From positions 4,030,001 to 4,094,000 of the forward strand of contig NZ_CP107918.1 in assembly GCF_036014195.1 (NCBI RefSeq): 64,000 nucleotides of DNA, given 5' to 3'. The notes under the pieces were generated by a model. That model was not told the origin of the DNA. It did no database searches and saw only the letters and a list, made by a program, of their open reading frames with translations. The position numbers and the translations under genes are program-made. The DNA comes from Streptomyces sp. NBC_00442. GTDB lineage: Bacteria > Actinomycetota > Actinomycetes > Streptomycetales > Streptomycetaceae. Below are positions 23,752 through 31,693 of the stretch, one piece after another; position 1 is the stretch's first letter; each line of letters opens with the position of its first letter.

Positions 23752-24633
23752 ATGACGGATCCCGCAGAGCGTGACGCGGCCGAAGAGGCCTCCGCCTTCT
23801 CCCACCCCGCCGTCGCCCCCGACGCCACCGCCGCCTACGGCGACCACCCCGACCAGATCGTCGACTTCTACGCCCCGAGGGGTGCGGGCACCGGCGCCCC
23901 GCCGGTCGCCCCGCTGGTCGTCCTGTTGCACGGTGGCGCCTGGCGCGCACCGTACGACCGTACGCACCTCACCCCGCTCGCGGACTTCCTGGCCCGGCGC
24001 GGATTCGCCGTCGCCAACGTGGAGTACCGGCGCGGGAGTCTGCTGCCGCAGCAGGGCGGCGACGGTCCGGTCGCCGGGCGCTGGCCCGACACGTTCGACG
24101 ACGTGGCGGCCGCCCTGGACGCGATTCCGCTGCTCGTACGGGACGCCGTGCCGCAGGCCGACCCGCGCCGCACCGTCCTCGCCGGGCACTCGGCGGGCGG
24201 TCAGCTCGTGCTGTGGGCCTCGGCCCGGCACGTCCTTCCGCCCGGCTCCCCGTGGCGCACCCCGGGCCCCGCCGCCCTGCGGGGCGTCGTGGCCCTCGCC
24301 CCGATCGCCGATTTCGCGACCGCGGTGGAACGGGAGGTGTGCTCGGGAGCCGTACTCCAACTCCTCGGTGAGGGCGGCGAGTTGGGGGAGAGGGCCGCGC
24401 ACGCCGATCCGGCCGTGTTGCTGCCGACGGGGATCGCCACGACCGTCGTACAGGGCCGCGAGGACATCGTCGTGCCGCAGGCCGTGGCGGAGGCGTACGT
24501 GGACGCCGCGGCTCGGGCGGGCGAGACGGTGGGCCTGACCCTGCTGGACGACGTCGGCCACTTCCCGCTCATCGACCCCGCGGCCGACGCGTGCGCGGTG
24601 GTGGCGGAGGAGATCGCCCAGCTCGCGTACTAG
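23752..24633 (+). CDS. Alpha/beta hydrolase, probable kynurenine formamidase
   Basis: A 293-aa hydrolase of the esterase/lipase type. The oxyanion motif HGGAWRAPYDR, the nucleophile elbow GHSAGGQL, the acid in VVQGREDIVVP and the histidine in DVGHFPLI make a complete triad. In sequence it resembles the BNA7/arylformamidase class rather than the metal-dependent KynB. Being third after kynA-kynU on the same strand, it is the likely N-formylkynurenine hydrolase that links those two enzymes; the role is contextual inference. The ATG at 23752 is used. Its TAG overlaps the stop of the convergent GDSL gene in a shared CTAG (24630-24633). Confidence 0.82.
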   Translation: MTDPAERDAAEEASAFSHPAVAPDATAAYGDHPDQIVDFYAPRGAGTGAPPVAPLVVLLHGGAWRAPYDRTHLTPLADFLARRGFAVANVEYRRGSLLPQQGGDGPVAGRWPDTFDDVAAALDAIPLLVRDAVPQADPRRTVLAGHSAGGQLVLWASARHVLPPGSPWRTPGPAALRGVVALAPIADFATAVEREVCSGAVLQLLGEGGELGERAAHADPAVLLPTGIATTVVQGREDIVVPQAVAEAYVDAAARAGETVGLTLLDDVGHFPLIDPAADACAVVAEEIAQLAY

Positions 24634-25835
24634 CCCACGGACTCGCCGGACGCACCCTGCCGGAAGGCGGGTTCGCCGAACGCACCCTGCTGGAAGGCGA
24701 GTTCGGCGAATCGCTCGCCCATGCGCCGGTGGGTCGCCGCGTCCGGATGCAGGGCGTCGGGCAGCGGCAGCTCGGCCGCGTCCCGCGTCCCGTACAGGGA
24801 ACGGCCGTCCAGGTGGTGCAGGTGGGGGTCGTCCGCCGCGCGCGCCGACACGATGGCGGCCAGTTCGTCCCTGATGACACCGAGAGTGAGCTTCCCGGCC
24901 GCGCGCTCCGCCGGGTCGCCCGTCGCCCGGAACCTCACCTGCCCGGCGGCAAGCGCAGGGAGGTCCATCGCGCAGGGCCCCGGGGTGTCCTCGTGGATGG
25001 GACACAGGATGGGCGAGATCACCAGGAGCGGGGTGGCCGGATGGCCCTCGCGGATCGTGTCGAGGAACCCGTGCACCGCCGGGGTGAACACGCGCAGGCG
25101 CATCCCGTCCAGATTGACCAGGTTGATGCCGATCTTGACGCTGATCAGATCCGCCGGGGTGTCCCGCATGGCCCGTGCGGTGAACGGGTCGAGCAGCGCG
25201 CCACCGCCGAAGCCCAGGTTGACCAGGTCGACACCGCCGAGGCGGGCCGCGAGGGCGGGCCAGATGGTGCTGGGGCTCGCGGCGTTGGAGCCGTGGCTGA
25301 TCGAACTGCCGTGGTGCAGCCACACCCTGCGGCCCCGGTCGGGGACCGGCTCGACCGGGGCGTCGGTGCGCAGCGCGACGAGTTCGGTCCTCTCGTTGTG
25401 CGGCAGCCAGATCTCGACGTCCTTGGCCTCGGGGGACAGCCCGGCGAAGCGCAGGGTGCCGGGCTCGCCCGGCCGGTGCTCGGTGGTTCCGGCGGCCATG
25501 TCGATGGTGAGCGTATGGCCGTCGGCCACACTGCCCCGGCCGGCCGGGTGGCCGTCGACGAGCAGGTCGTACACCCCGTCCGGGCGGGCCGGGGCGCCGA
25601 CGTACACCTGCTTGGTGGGGAGGGTGTCCAGCTCGATGGCGGTGGCCCGGCTGCGGAAGGCGAGGCGTACACCGGAGGGCTGGGCCTCGGCCATGAGCAG
25701 CTGCGCGTCGGCGCCCCGGGCGCGTGCGCGGGCGGGCAGCCGGTGCGGCAGCACGCCGTGCCCGGTGTTCTCCAACTCGACGGCGCCGCGCAGGAGTTCG
25801 GCGGTGATGGGGGTGGACACGGGGTGGGCGCTCAT
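24630..25835 (-). CDS. SGNH/GDSL-type hydrolase
   Basis: A 401-aa protein with an N-terminal jelly-roll-like region of about 150 residues (carbohydrate-esterase accessory type) and a SGNH hydrolase domain. The nucleophile is the first serine in WLHHGSSISHG; NLGFGGGALLD provides the glycine block, ISVKIGINLVNLDG the asparagine block, and PLPDALHPDAATH the Asp-x-x-His pair. It probably removes acyl groups from a sugar or lipid. There is no signal peptide. The C-terminus carries a small repeat (AFQQGAFGE, AFRQGASGE). It overlaps the preceding TetR gene by ATGA (25832-25835), so they form an operon. Confidence 0.85.
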   Translation of the reverse strand: MSAHPVSTPITAELLRGAVELENTGHGVLPHRLPARARARGADAQLLMAEAQPSGVRLAFRSRATAIELDTLPTKQVYVGAPARPDGVYDLLVDGHPAGRGSVADGHTLTIDMAAGTTEHRPGEPGTLRFAGLSPEAKDVEIWLPHNERTELVALRTDAPVEPVPDRGRRVWLHHGSSISHGSNAASPSTIWPALAARLGGVDLVNLGFGGGALLDPFTARAMRDTPADLISVKIGINLVNLDGMRLRVFTPAVHGFLDTIREGHPATPLLVISPILCPIHEDTPGPCAMDLPALAAGQVRFRATGDPAERAAGKLTLGVIRDELAAIVSARAADDPHLHHLDGRSLYGTRDAAELPLPDALHPDAATHRRMGERFAELAFQQGAFGEPAFRQGASGESVG

Positions 25836-26401
25836 GACGCGGGCCAGTTGCGCAGCAGGGCGTCGAGCGCGTCCAGGGTGCGCTCCCAGGTTTCCTGGGT
25901 GTCGGGGGCGCTGTGGCTGAACCCACCACCCATCTCCAGGCTGATGTAGCCGTGGAAGACACTGCCGAGCAGGCGCACCGCGTGGGTCTGGTCGGGCTCG
26001 GTGAGGTCGTAGCCGCGCAGGATCGCACGGGTCATGCGGGCGTGCCGGCCGCCCGCGCTCGCGGCCGCCGCCTCCGGGTCGAGACGCAGCTGGGCGGCGG
26101 CGTAGCGGCCGGGGTGTGCGCGGGCGTAGTCGCGGTAGACGTTGCCGAGGGCGGCCAGGGCGTCCTTGCCGGAGCGGCCGGCCACCGCGTCGGCGGCCAG
26201 GTCCGCGAGTTCCTCCAGGCCGAGCAGGGCGAGCCGGGTCTTGAGGTCCTGGGAGTTCTTGACGTGCGAGTACAGGCTCGCGACCTTCACGTCGAACCGC
26301 CGGGCCAGCGCCGAGACGGTCACCTGCTCGAAGCCGACCTCGTCTGCCAGCTCGGCGCCCGCCCGCACCAGCCGCTCGGTGGTGAGCCCTACGCGTGCCA
26401 T
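25832..26401 (-). CDS. TetR/AcrR-family regulator
   Basis: A 189-aa repressor. The N-terminal HTH is LVRAGAELADEVGFEQVTVSALARRFDVKVASLYSHVKN, a standard TetR fold; the rest is the TetR_C_33-like ligand domain (YRDYARAHPGRYAAAQL, LGSVFHGYISLEMGGGFS). It is the first gene of an operon with the GDSL hydrolase (ATGA overlap) and divergent from the FBP-domain gene. A perfect 9-bp inverted repeat with a 7-bp spacer at 26505-26529 between the two is its probable operator, giving autoregulation and control of both sides. Confidence 0.88.
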   Translation of the reverse strand: MARVGLTTERLVRAGAELADEVGFEQVTVSALARRFDVKVASLYSHVKNSQDLKTRLALLGLEELADLAADAVAGRSGKDALAALGNVYRDYARAHPGRYAAAQLRLDPEAAAASAGGRHARMTRAILRGYDLTEPDQTHAVRLLGSVFHGYISLEMGGGFSHSAPDTQETWERTLDALDALLRNWPAS

Positions 26402-26504
26402 GCCGTTCCTCTCCTGAAACCTCGGCCGCACTGCCACTGCCACTGTCGCCGTCACAGCCGCACCCGCAGTCACAGTCGCTGCCATCTTCCTGAGGTCATT
26501 ATTG

Positions 26505-26529
26505 ATTTGCCTACAGCATTTAGGCAAAT
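26505..26529. promoter_or_regulatory. Palindromic TetR operator between TetR and FBP genes
   Basis: ATTTGCCTA, seven bases, TAGGCAAAT: a perfect 9-bp inverted repeat in an AT-rich spacer, ending 14 bp before the FBP-gene ATG and 104 bp from the TetR start. Position and symmetry fit the operator of the adjacent TetR. Confidence 0.8.
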
Positions 26530-26542
26530 TACCGTGGCATTC

Positions 26543-27040
26543 ATGAAGCCGCTGACCGAACAAGACATCCGTGCCGCCTTCGTGAACTGCACCAAGGGCG
26601 AGGCCAAGCGCCTGTCCGTGCCGCACGACCTGGCCGGGCGGCCCTGGGACGACCTGGACTACCTCGGCTGGCGCGACCCGCAGGCACCCGACCGCGGCTA
26701 CCTCGTCGTGGAGCTCGACGGCCGCCCGCAGGGCCTCGCGCTGCGCTGCTCCGGCTCGGTCTCGGGCCGGCAGCGGCGCAGCATGTGCTCGATGTGCCTG
26801 ACCACCCACTCCGGTGCGGTCTCGCTGATGGTCGCGCCGAAGGCGGGCAAGCCCGGCAAGCAGGGGAACTCGGTGGGCGCCTACATCTGCTCCGACCTGG
26901 ACTGCTCGCTCTACGTGCGCGGCAAGAAGGACCCGGGCCCCGGATCGCGGTTGCACGAGACGCTCACGGTGGAGGAGAAGATCGGGCGGACGGTGCAGAA
27001 CATCGCGGCGTTCGTCGCGAAGGTGACCGCGGGCGCGTGA
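26543..27040 (+). CDS. FBP/FusB-like EF-G-binding zinc-finger protein
   Basis: A 165-aa protein of the FBP (fibronectin-binding-protein-named, EF-G-binding) family related to FusB. It opens MKPLTEQDIRAAFVNCTKGEAKRLSVP, continues with DLDYLGWRDP, and has the C-terminal treble-clef zinc finger with CSMC and a second pair in YICSDLDCSLYVRG, followed by the helix RLHETLTVEEKIGRTVQNIAAFV. FusB relatives bind elongation factor G and rescue it from fusidic acid; whether actinobacterial members do so is unproven. The operator at 26505-26529 sits at its promoter, so it is probably induced through the divergent TetR. Confidence 0.85.
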   Translation: MKPLTEQDIRAAFVNCTKGEAKRLSVPHDLAGRPWDDLDYLGWRDPQAPDRGYLVVELDGRPQGLALRCSGSVSGRQRRSMCSMCLTTHSGAVSLMVAPKAGKPGKQGNSVGAYICSDLDCSLYVRGKKDPGPGSRLHETLTVEEKIGRTVQNIAAFVAKVTAGA

Positions 27041-27164
27041 CGAGCGCCGGCGCGTAAGGGCGGGCGCGTGAGGGACCGGTGCGCGGCGTAGTCCCTGAGG
27101 CGGACCCCGCAGGATCCCCATCGCGCCGGACGCCCGCGCTCGGCCCGCCGCCTACCGTGGTGGT

Positions 27165-28649
27165 GTGAACAAGACGACGGCCAGGCCCCGGCAGGGGAGC
27201 GGCACCAGAGCAGCGGGCGGCGGAGCCGGGCGCGAGCACGGGCACGCGCCCGAATTCCGGCTGGCGATGGATGCGTACGGCGGGCTGCGCGGGGACCTGT
27301 TCCACGACGCGTTCGCCTACCGGCCGCTTCGGCCCCTGCGGCCGCGGGACGGGAGCGCCCGCAGGGGCGCGATGCGCGAGGCGGTGGCGTGGCTGCCGCA
27401 CGCGGCGATCTGTTTCCTCGCGTTCGTCACGCTGCTGCTCGGCTACTCCCGCAGCATGGACGGGTTCTGGGGAAGCCGCGCACTGCTGCTGGCCGGACTG
27501 ATGGTGACGGTGCCGGTGCTGATGACGCTCGTACGCCCCATCGGCGCGTTCTGGCTCTCGTGCGTGGTGATCGTCATCACCGGGATGCTGGGGGACCACG
27601 GCAGCATGAGCCCGTGGACGCCCGGCACCGTGTTCATGCACCTGAGCGTCCTCGTCGTCGTGGCGCTGCGCACCCGGCCCCGGGTCGCGGGCTGGATGTG
27701 GGTGGTCACCTTCGCCGTCAGCATGGTCATGAGCACTCTGCGCGGCCGCTCCGACCCCCTGGGCAGCGTGCAGATGGCGATCTTCTACGGCACGGTCCTG
27801 CTCGTCATCTCCGTCGTGCACATCCGCAAGGACGCCGAGCGGCAGGTCAGCGCGGAGAAGTCGGTCACCGCGGTCGAGCGGGACAGGCGGACGGTCCTGG
27901 AGGAGCGCACCAACATCGCCCGCGAGCTGCACGATGTGGTGGCGCACCACATGTCGGTCGTCGCCATCCAGGCCGAGGCCGCGCCCTACCGGGTGGACAA
28001 CCCGCCGCCCGAGCTCGCCCAGGCCTTCGCCACGATCCGCGAGAACGCGGTGGCCGCGCTCACCGAACTGCGCCGGGTGCTCGGTGTCGTACGCGCCGAG
28101 GACTACGAGGCGCCGGACGCCCCCCAGCCCACCCTCGCCGACCTCGACGGCCTCCTCGCCAATGTCCGCGAGGCCGGGCTGCCCGTGGAGAAGGTCATCA
28201 CCGGCGCGGTACGCGAACTCCCGCAGGGCGTCGAGCTGTCGGCGTACCGGATCATCCAGGAGGCGCTCAGCAACACCCTGCGGCACGCGCCGGGGTCGGG
28301 GGCGCGGGTGGAGATCGGGTACGTCCTGGGCGGGCTCGGCCTGCGGATCCTCAACGGACGCGCCACCGCGGAGGCAGGCCCCTCGCAGGGTTCCGGGCAC
28401 GGGCTCACGGGCATGGCGGAGCGGGTGTCGATGCTCGGCGGCGCGATGACCGCGGAGCGGACGGCCGAGGGCGGCTACGAGGTCACCGTCTTCATCCCGG
28501 TCGCCCCGACCGGACCGGCCGAGCGGTCCGAGCGGTCCGGGGTGTCCGAGGCGTCCGGGGTGTCCGGGGTGTCCGGGGCGGAGTCCACCGTGGACCTCGC
28601 CAAGGGAGCGGGACACGGGACGGCGCACGGGACGGGGGAGCGGGCGTGA
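27165..28649 (+). CDS. Sensor histidine kinase, NarL-type partner (HisKA_3)
   Basis: A 494-aa kinase. Four or five membrane segments lie between residues 85 and 225 (AICFLAFVTLLLGYS, LMVTVPVLMTLV, FWLSCVVIVITGML, FMHLSVLVVVAL). The dimerisation and phosphorylation site is RELHDVVAHHMSVVAIQ (first His), and the ATPase domain has NTLRHAPGSG as the N box and GHGLTGMAERV as the G box. The N-terminal 60 residues are basic and disordered; the C-terminus has a Ser/Gly/Val repeat (SGVSEASGVSGVSG) from a 9-bp-like DNA repeat. GTG start at 27165. It overlaps the response-regulator gene by GTGA. The signal is unknown. Confidence 0.92.
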   Translation: MNKTTARPRQGSGTRAAGGGAGREHGHAPEFRLAMDAYGGLRGDLFHDAFAYRPLRPLRPRDGSARRGAMREAVAWLPHAAICFLAFVTLLLGYSRSMDGFWGSRALLLAGLMVTVPVLMTLVRPIGAFWLSCVVIVITGMLGDHGSMSPWTPGTVFMHLSVLVVVALRTRPRVAGWMWVVTFAVSMVMSTLRGRSDPLGSVQMAIFYGTVLLVISVVHIRKDAERQVSAEKSVTAVERDRRTVLEERTNIARELHDVVAHHMSVVAIQAEAAPYRVDNPPPELAQAFATIRENAVAALTELRRVLGVVRAEDYEAPDAPQPTLADLDGLLANVREAGLPVEKVITGAVRELPQGVELSAYRIIQEALSNTLRHAPGSGARVEIGYVLGGLGLRILNGRATAEAGPSQGSGHGLTGMAERVSMLGGAMTAERTAEGGYEVTVFIPVAPTGPAERSERSGVSEASGVSGVSGAESTVDLAKGAGHGTAHGTGERA

Positions 28650-29311
28650 CGATCAAGGTCCTCATCGTCGACGACCAGATGATGGTGCGCGAGGGATTCT
28701 CCGTACTGCTCGGCGCGCAGCCGGACATCGAGGTCGTCGGTGAGGCGGTCGACGGCCGCGAGGCGGTGGCCCAGGTGCAGGCGCTCCGCCCCGACGTGGT
28801 CCTGATGGACATCCGCATGCCCCACATGAACGGCATCGAGGCGACGCGGGAGATCGTCGCGGCGGACGACTCGTCGAAGGTGCTCGTCCTGACCACGTTC
28901 GACCTCGACGAGTACGTGTACCAGGCGCTGCGGGCCGGTGCGTCCGGCTTCCTCCTGAAGGACGCATCCGCGCGTCAACTCGCCGAGGGGGTAAGGGTGG
29001 TGGCGTCCGGGGAGGCGCTGCTCGCGCCCTCGGTGACGCGGCGCCTGATCAACGAGTTCGCGCGGGTCCTGCCGGCGCAGCGGGGTGGCTCCGCCGGGGT
29101 GGGGCAGGTGGAGGAGCTCACGGATCGTGAGACGGAGGTGCTCGTCCTGATCGCTCAGGGGTTGTCCAACCAGGAGATCGCGGAGCGGCTGGTTGTGGCG
29201 GAGTCGACGATCAAGACGCACGTCAGTCGGGTGCTGGTGAAACTTGGTCTCCGTGACCGTACGCAGGCGGCGGTCTACGCCTACGAAACCCGCCTGGTAA
29301 CCCCGTCCTGA
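28646..29311 (+). CDS. NarL/FixJ-family response regulator
   Basis: A 221-aa regulator. The receiver domain (1-120) has DDQ at the acidic pocket, the phospho-acceptor in VVLMDIRMPHMNG, the conserved Thr in LVLTTFD and Lys in LLKDAS. The C-terminal LuxR HTH is ELTDRETEVLVLIAQGLSNQEIAERLVVAESTIKTHVSRVLVKLGLRDR. GTG start at 28646 overlaps the kinase stop (GTGA), so the pair is translationally coupled. A GGGGC-TCC-GCCCC hairpin follows at 29324-29336. Confidence 0.94.
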   Translation: MTIKVLIVDDQMMVREGFSVLLGAQPDIEVVGEAVDGREAVAQVQALRPDVVLMDIRMPHMNGIEATREIVAADDSSKVLVLTTFDLDEYVYQALRAGASGFLLKDASARQLAEGVRVVASGEALLAPSVTRRLINEFARVLPAQRGGSAGVGQVEELTDRETEVLVLIAQGLSNQEIAERLVVAESTIKTHVSRVLVKLGLRDRTQAAVYAYETRLVTPS

Positions 29312-29323
29312 CCCCAACCCCCC

Positions 29324-29336
29324 GGGGCTCCGCCCC
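29324..29336 (+). terminator. Short terminator hairpin after the response regulator
   Basis: GGGGC-TCC-GCCCC lies 12 bases after the stop. The same hairpin followed by CAGACC and CGCGCCTTA-like sequence recurs beside the MFS gene near 17.5 and 19.1 kb, so it belongs to a dispersed element. Confidence 0.6.
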
Positions 29337-29423
29337 AGACCTCGTATCGCGCCTTAGGGGTCATCTCATGTGGATGAGTGGGCTGTCGGCTGTCGGCTGT
29401 CGGCTGTGGCGGGGGCGGAGCCG

Positions 29424-29683
29424 CCGGGCCGGGTTCGCCGTCCGGGCGGCGGGCGCAAGCGGGTGGCCGAGGTGGATCCAAAACTGCGGCCCGCGCTGGT
29501 GGCGCTGGTCGAGCCGGACATGCGTGGGGATCCGATATCGCCACCGAGATGGACGACGAAGTCCCCCCGCGGACCCGCCGACCAGCTCACCGGGCAGGGC
29601 CAGCGCATCTCGGCGGACACCGTCGCGACCTGCTGCGGGAAGAGGGATCCGGCCTCCAGGCCAACGCCAAGACCCTCAAGTGA
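29424..29683 (+). pseudogene. ISAzo13-family transposase remnant
   Basis: A decayed internal fragment. Frame +3 reads GGGRKRVAEVDPKLRPALVA, then LVEPDMRGDP; after small gaps it gives SPPRWTTKS, ADQLTGQGQRISADTVA, and the reading then moves to another frame for REEGSGLQANAKTLK. These pieces follow the order of an ISAzo13 transposase (GGGRKR, LVEP-x-x-RGDP, SPLRWT-like, S-x-x-TVA, LQAN-x-KTL). Start, C-terminal catalytic region and terminal repeats are gone. It marks the left edge of an accessory island. Confidence 0.72.
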
Positions 29684-29734
29684 ATCCGAGCGGGCTCATC
29701 TCGACCGGCCAGGTGGTCGAGAACCGGCAGCGGC

Positions 29735-30526
29735 TCACTGCGTGGGCTCGCGATTGTAGAGCTTCTTGGCCCACATGTAGCCCCCCAGGGCGATCAGGGC
29801 GCACCAGCCGACGGCGAGAATCGCGTTGTTGCCGATCGGTGTGCCCATCAGCAGCCCGCGCAGGGTCTCGATGAACGGGGTGAACGGCTGGTAGTCGGCG
29901 AACCATCTGAGCCCGGCGGGCATCGAGTCGGTGGGGACGAATCCACTGCCCATCATCGGCAGGATCATCAGTGGCGTCAGCATGTTGCTCGCGGTCGCGA
30001 CGCTCTTGGCCATCAGGGCCAGCGCGACCGACAGCCAGGTGAGCGCGAGGATGATCAGCACGAGCACGCCGATCACGCCGAGCCATCGACCGAAGTCCGC
30101 GGTGGGCTCGAAGCCCACCAGCAGGGCGGCGCCGGTCACGATGGTCATGCTCAGCAGCGTCTGGGCCAGGCTGCCCAGCACGTGGCCGGTGAGCACCGAG
30201 ACCCGGGCGATGGCCATGGTGCGGAACCGGGCGACGATGCCCTCGGTCATGTCAATGGCCACCGAGATCGCGGTGCCCTGGGCCGCGGTGGCCGCGGTCA
30301 TCAGGATGACGCCGGGGACGACGTAGTTCACGTAGGTGTCCCGGCCGCCCGACGGCCCGCCGAGACCGCTGCCGAGGATGCCGCCGAGAACGTAGACGAA
30401 CAGCAGCAGGAAGACCACTGGGACCCCAGCGGCGGTGAGGGTGAGCGTCGGGTACCGCAGCATGTGCCGCAACTGGCGACGCAGCATGGTCGCCGAGTCG
30501 GTGAAGGCCTGGCCGGCGGTGCTCAT
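29735..30526 (-). CDS. ABC-2 type exporter permease (DrrB-like)
   Basis: A 263-aa membrane protein with six hydrophobic segments (VPVVFLLLFVYVLGGILGSGLG, VPGVILMTAATAAQGTAISV, LSMTIVTGAALLVGF, LGVIGVLVLIILALTWLSVALALMA, MLTPLMILPMMGSGF, ILAVGWCALIALGGY). The GSGFVPTDSMPAGLRWFADYQPFTPFIETLR block is typical of DrrB-type daunorubicin-resistance permeases. It overlaps the ATPase gene by ATGA (30523-30526) and must pair with it. The likely role is export of a hydrophobic drug or lipid. Confidence 0.9.
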   Translation of the reverse strand: MSTAGQAFTDSATMLRRQLRHMLRYPTLTLTAAGVPVVFLLLFVYVLGGILGSGLGGPSGGRDTYVNYVVPGVILMTAATAAQGTAISVAIDMTEGIVARFRTMAIARVSVLTGHVLGSLAQTLLSMTIVTGAALLVGFEPTADFGRWLGVIGVLVLIILALTWLSVALALMAKSVATASNMLTPLMILPMMGSGFVPTDSMPAGLRWFADYQPFTPFIETLRGLLMGTPIGNNAILAVGWCALIALGGYMWAKKLYNREPTQ

Positions 30527-31485
30527 CGGGCGGGCTCCTGTTCCGTGACGGGGTTGCCCGTCAGTGCGAAGAAGACATCGTCGAGATCGGGGGTGTGGAC
30601 CTGGAGTTCATCCACGGTCAGCGAGGCGCGGTCGAGCCAGTCAAGGAGTGCGCGCAGCGACCGGACGTCGCCCCGGTCGGCAATCTGAAGAGTGAGTGAC
30701 TCATCGTTGCGGGACACCACGTCCAGGGTCCGGGCCGCGTAGGCGTGGCCGTGGGCGTCGGCGAAGCGCAGGGTGATGTGGCCGCCGCCGACCTGCCGCT
30801 TGAGATCCTCTGCCGTGCCCTGGGCGACGATCTTTCCCTGGTGCAACACCGCGATGCGGTCGGCGAGTTGGTCGGCCTCTTCGAGGTACTGCGTGGTGAG
30901 GAAGATCGTGACGCCTTCGTCGGTGACCAGGCCGCGGATGATCTCCCACATGGTCCGCCTGCTGCGCGGGTCCAGCCCGGTGGTCGGCTCGTCGAGGAAG
31001 ATCACCCGCGGTCGGCCGACCAGGGTCATCGCGAGGTCCAGCCGGCGGCGCATCCCGCCGGAGTACGTCACCGCGGGCTTGCGGGCCGCGTCCATCAGGT
31101 CGAATCGCGCCAGCAGTTCGGTGGCGCGATTCCGCCGTTCCCTCCGGGGCAGGCGGTGCAGGTCGGCCATCAGCAGCAGGTTCTCCTCGCCGGTGAGGAA
31201 GCCGTCGATCGCGGAGAACTGGCCGGTGACGCCGATCGCGGCACGGACCGCGTCCGGATCACGGACCACGTCGTGGCCGGCGACCCGCATCTCCCCGGCG
31301 TCGGCGCGGATGAGCGTGGACAGGATCTGCACCGTCGTCGTCTTGCCCGCGCCGTTCGGCCCGAGTAGCGCGAAGACCGAACCTGCGGGGATGTCCAGGT
31401 CGATGCCGCTCAGCACCACGTGGTCGCCGTACGCCTTGCGTACCGCGGCCGCCGAGAGTGCTGGGGGACCGAGATTGGTGGTCAT
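30523..31485 (-). CDS. ABC exporter ATP-binding protein (DrrA-like)
   Basis: A 320-aa ATPase. Walker A is [13 protein letters not shown], the signature YSGGMRRRLDLAM, Walker B VIFLDEPTTGLDP, and the switch His is replaced by Gln in FLTTQYLEEADQLADR, as is normal for DrrA proteins. The C-terminal DUF4162-like region (LTLQIADRGDVRSLRALLDWL, HTPDLDDVFFALTG) is also DrrA-like. Start ATG at 31485. It is divergent from a GbsR/MarR-type regulator, with repeated TGCAACG/CGTTGCA motifs in between. Confidence 0.93.
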   Translation of the reverse strand: MTTNLGPPALSAAAVRKAYGDHVVLSGIDLDIPAGSVFALLGPNGAGKTTTVQILSTLIRADAGEMRVAGHDVVRDPDAVRAAIGVTGQFSAIDGFLTGEENLLLMADLHRLPRRERRNRATELLARFDLMDAARKPAVTYSGGMRRRLDLAMTLVGRPRVIFLDEPTTGLDPRSRRTMWEIIRGLVTDEGVTIFLTTQYLEEADQLADRIAVLHQGKIVAQGTAEDLKRQVGGGHITLRFADAHGHAYAARTLDVVSRNDESLTLQIADRGDVRSLRALLDWLDRASLTVDELQVHTPDLDDVFFALTGNPVTEQEPAR

Positions 31486-31632
31486 GGGTTCCGCTTCCGT
31501 CGTTGAGCTCCGACTGATCTTCACGTCTCGACAATAGTTGCGTTGCATATGCCAATTCGTCAATCGTATCCACGTCAAGCAACGGCATAACTCCAGGTGG
31601 GAAAGGCAAATCGTTGCATGGTCGGTGCCATC

Positions 31633-31657
31633 TAATGCAACGGAGAGCGTTGCATTA
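31633..31657. promoter_or_regulatory. Palindromic operator between the ABC and GbsR-like genes
   Basis: TAATGCAACG, five bases, CGTTGCATTA is a perfect 10-bp inverted repeat 37 bp before the regulator ATG. The half-site GTTGCAT also occurs at about 31541-31547 and 31611-31617, toward the ABC genes, so both promoters may be bound. Confidence 0.8.
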
Positions 31658-31693
31658 AGCTGGTTCGGACATCGAACAAGGGAGGACACCTGG

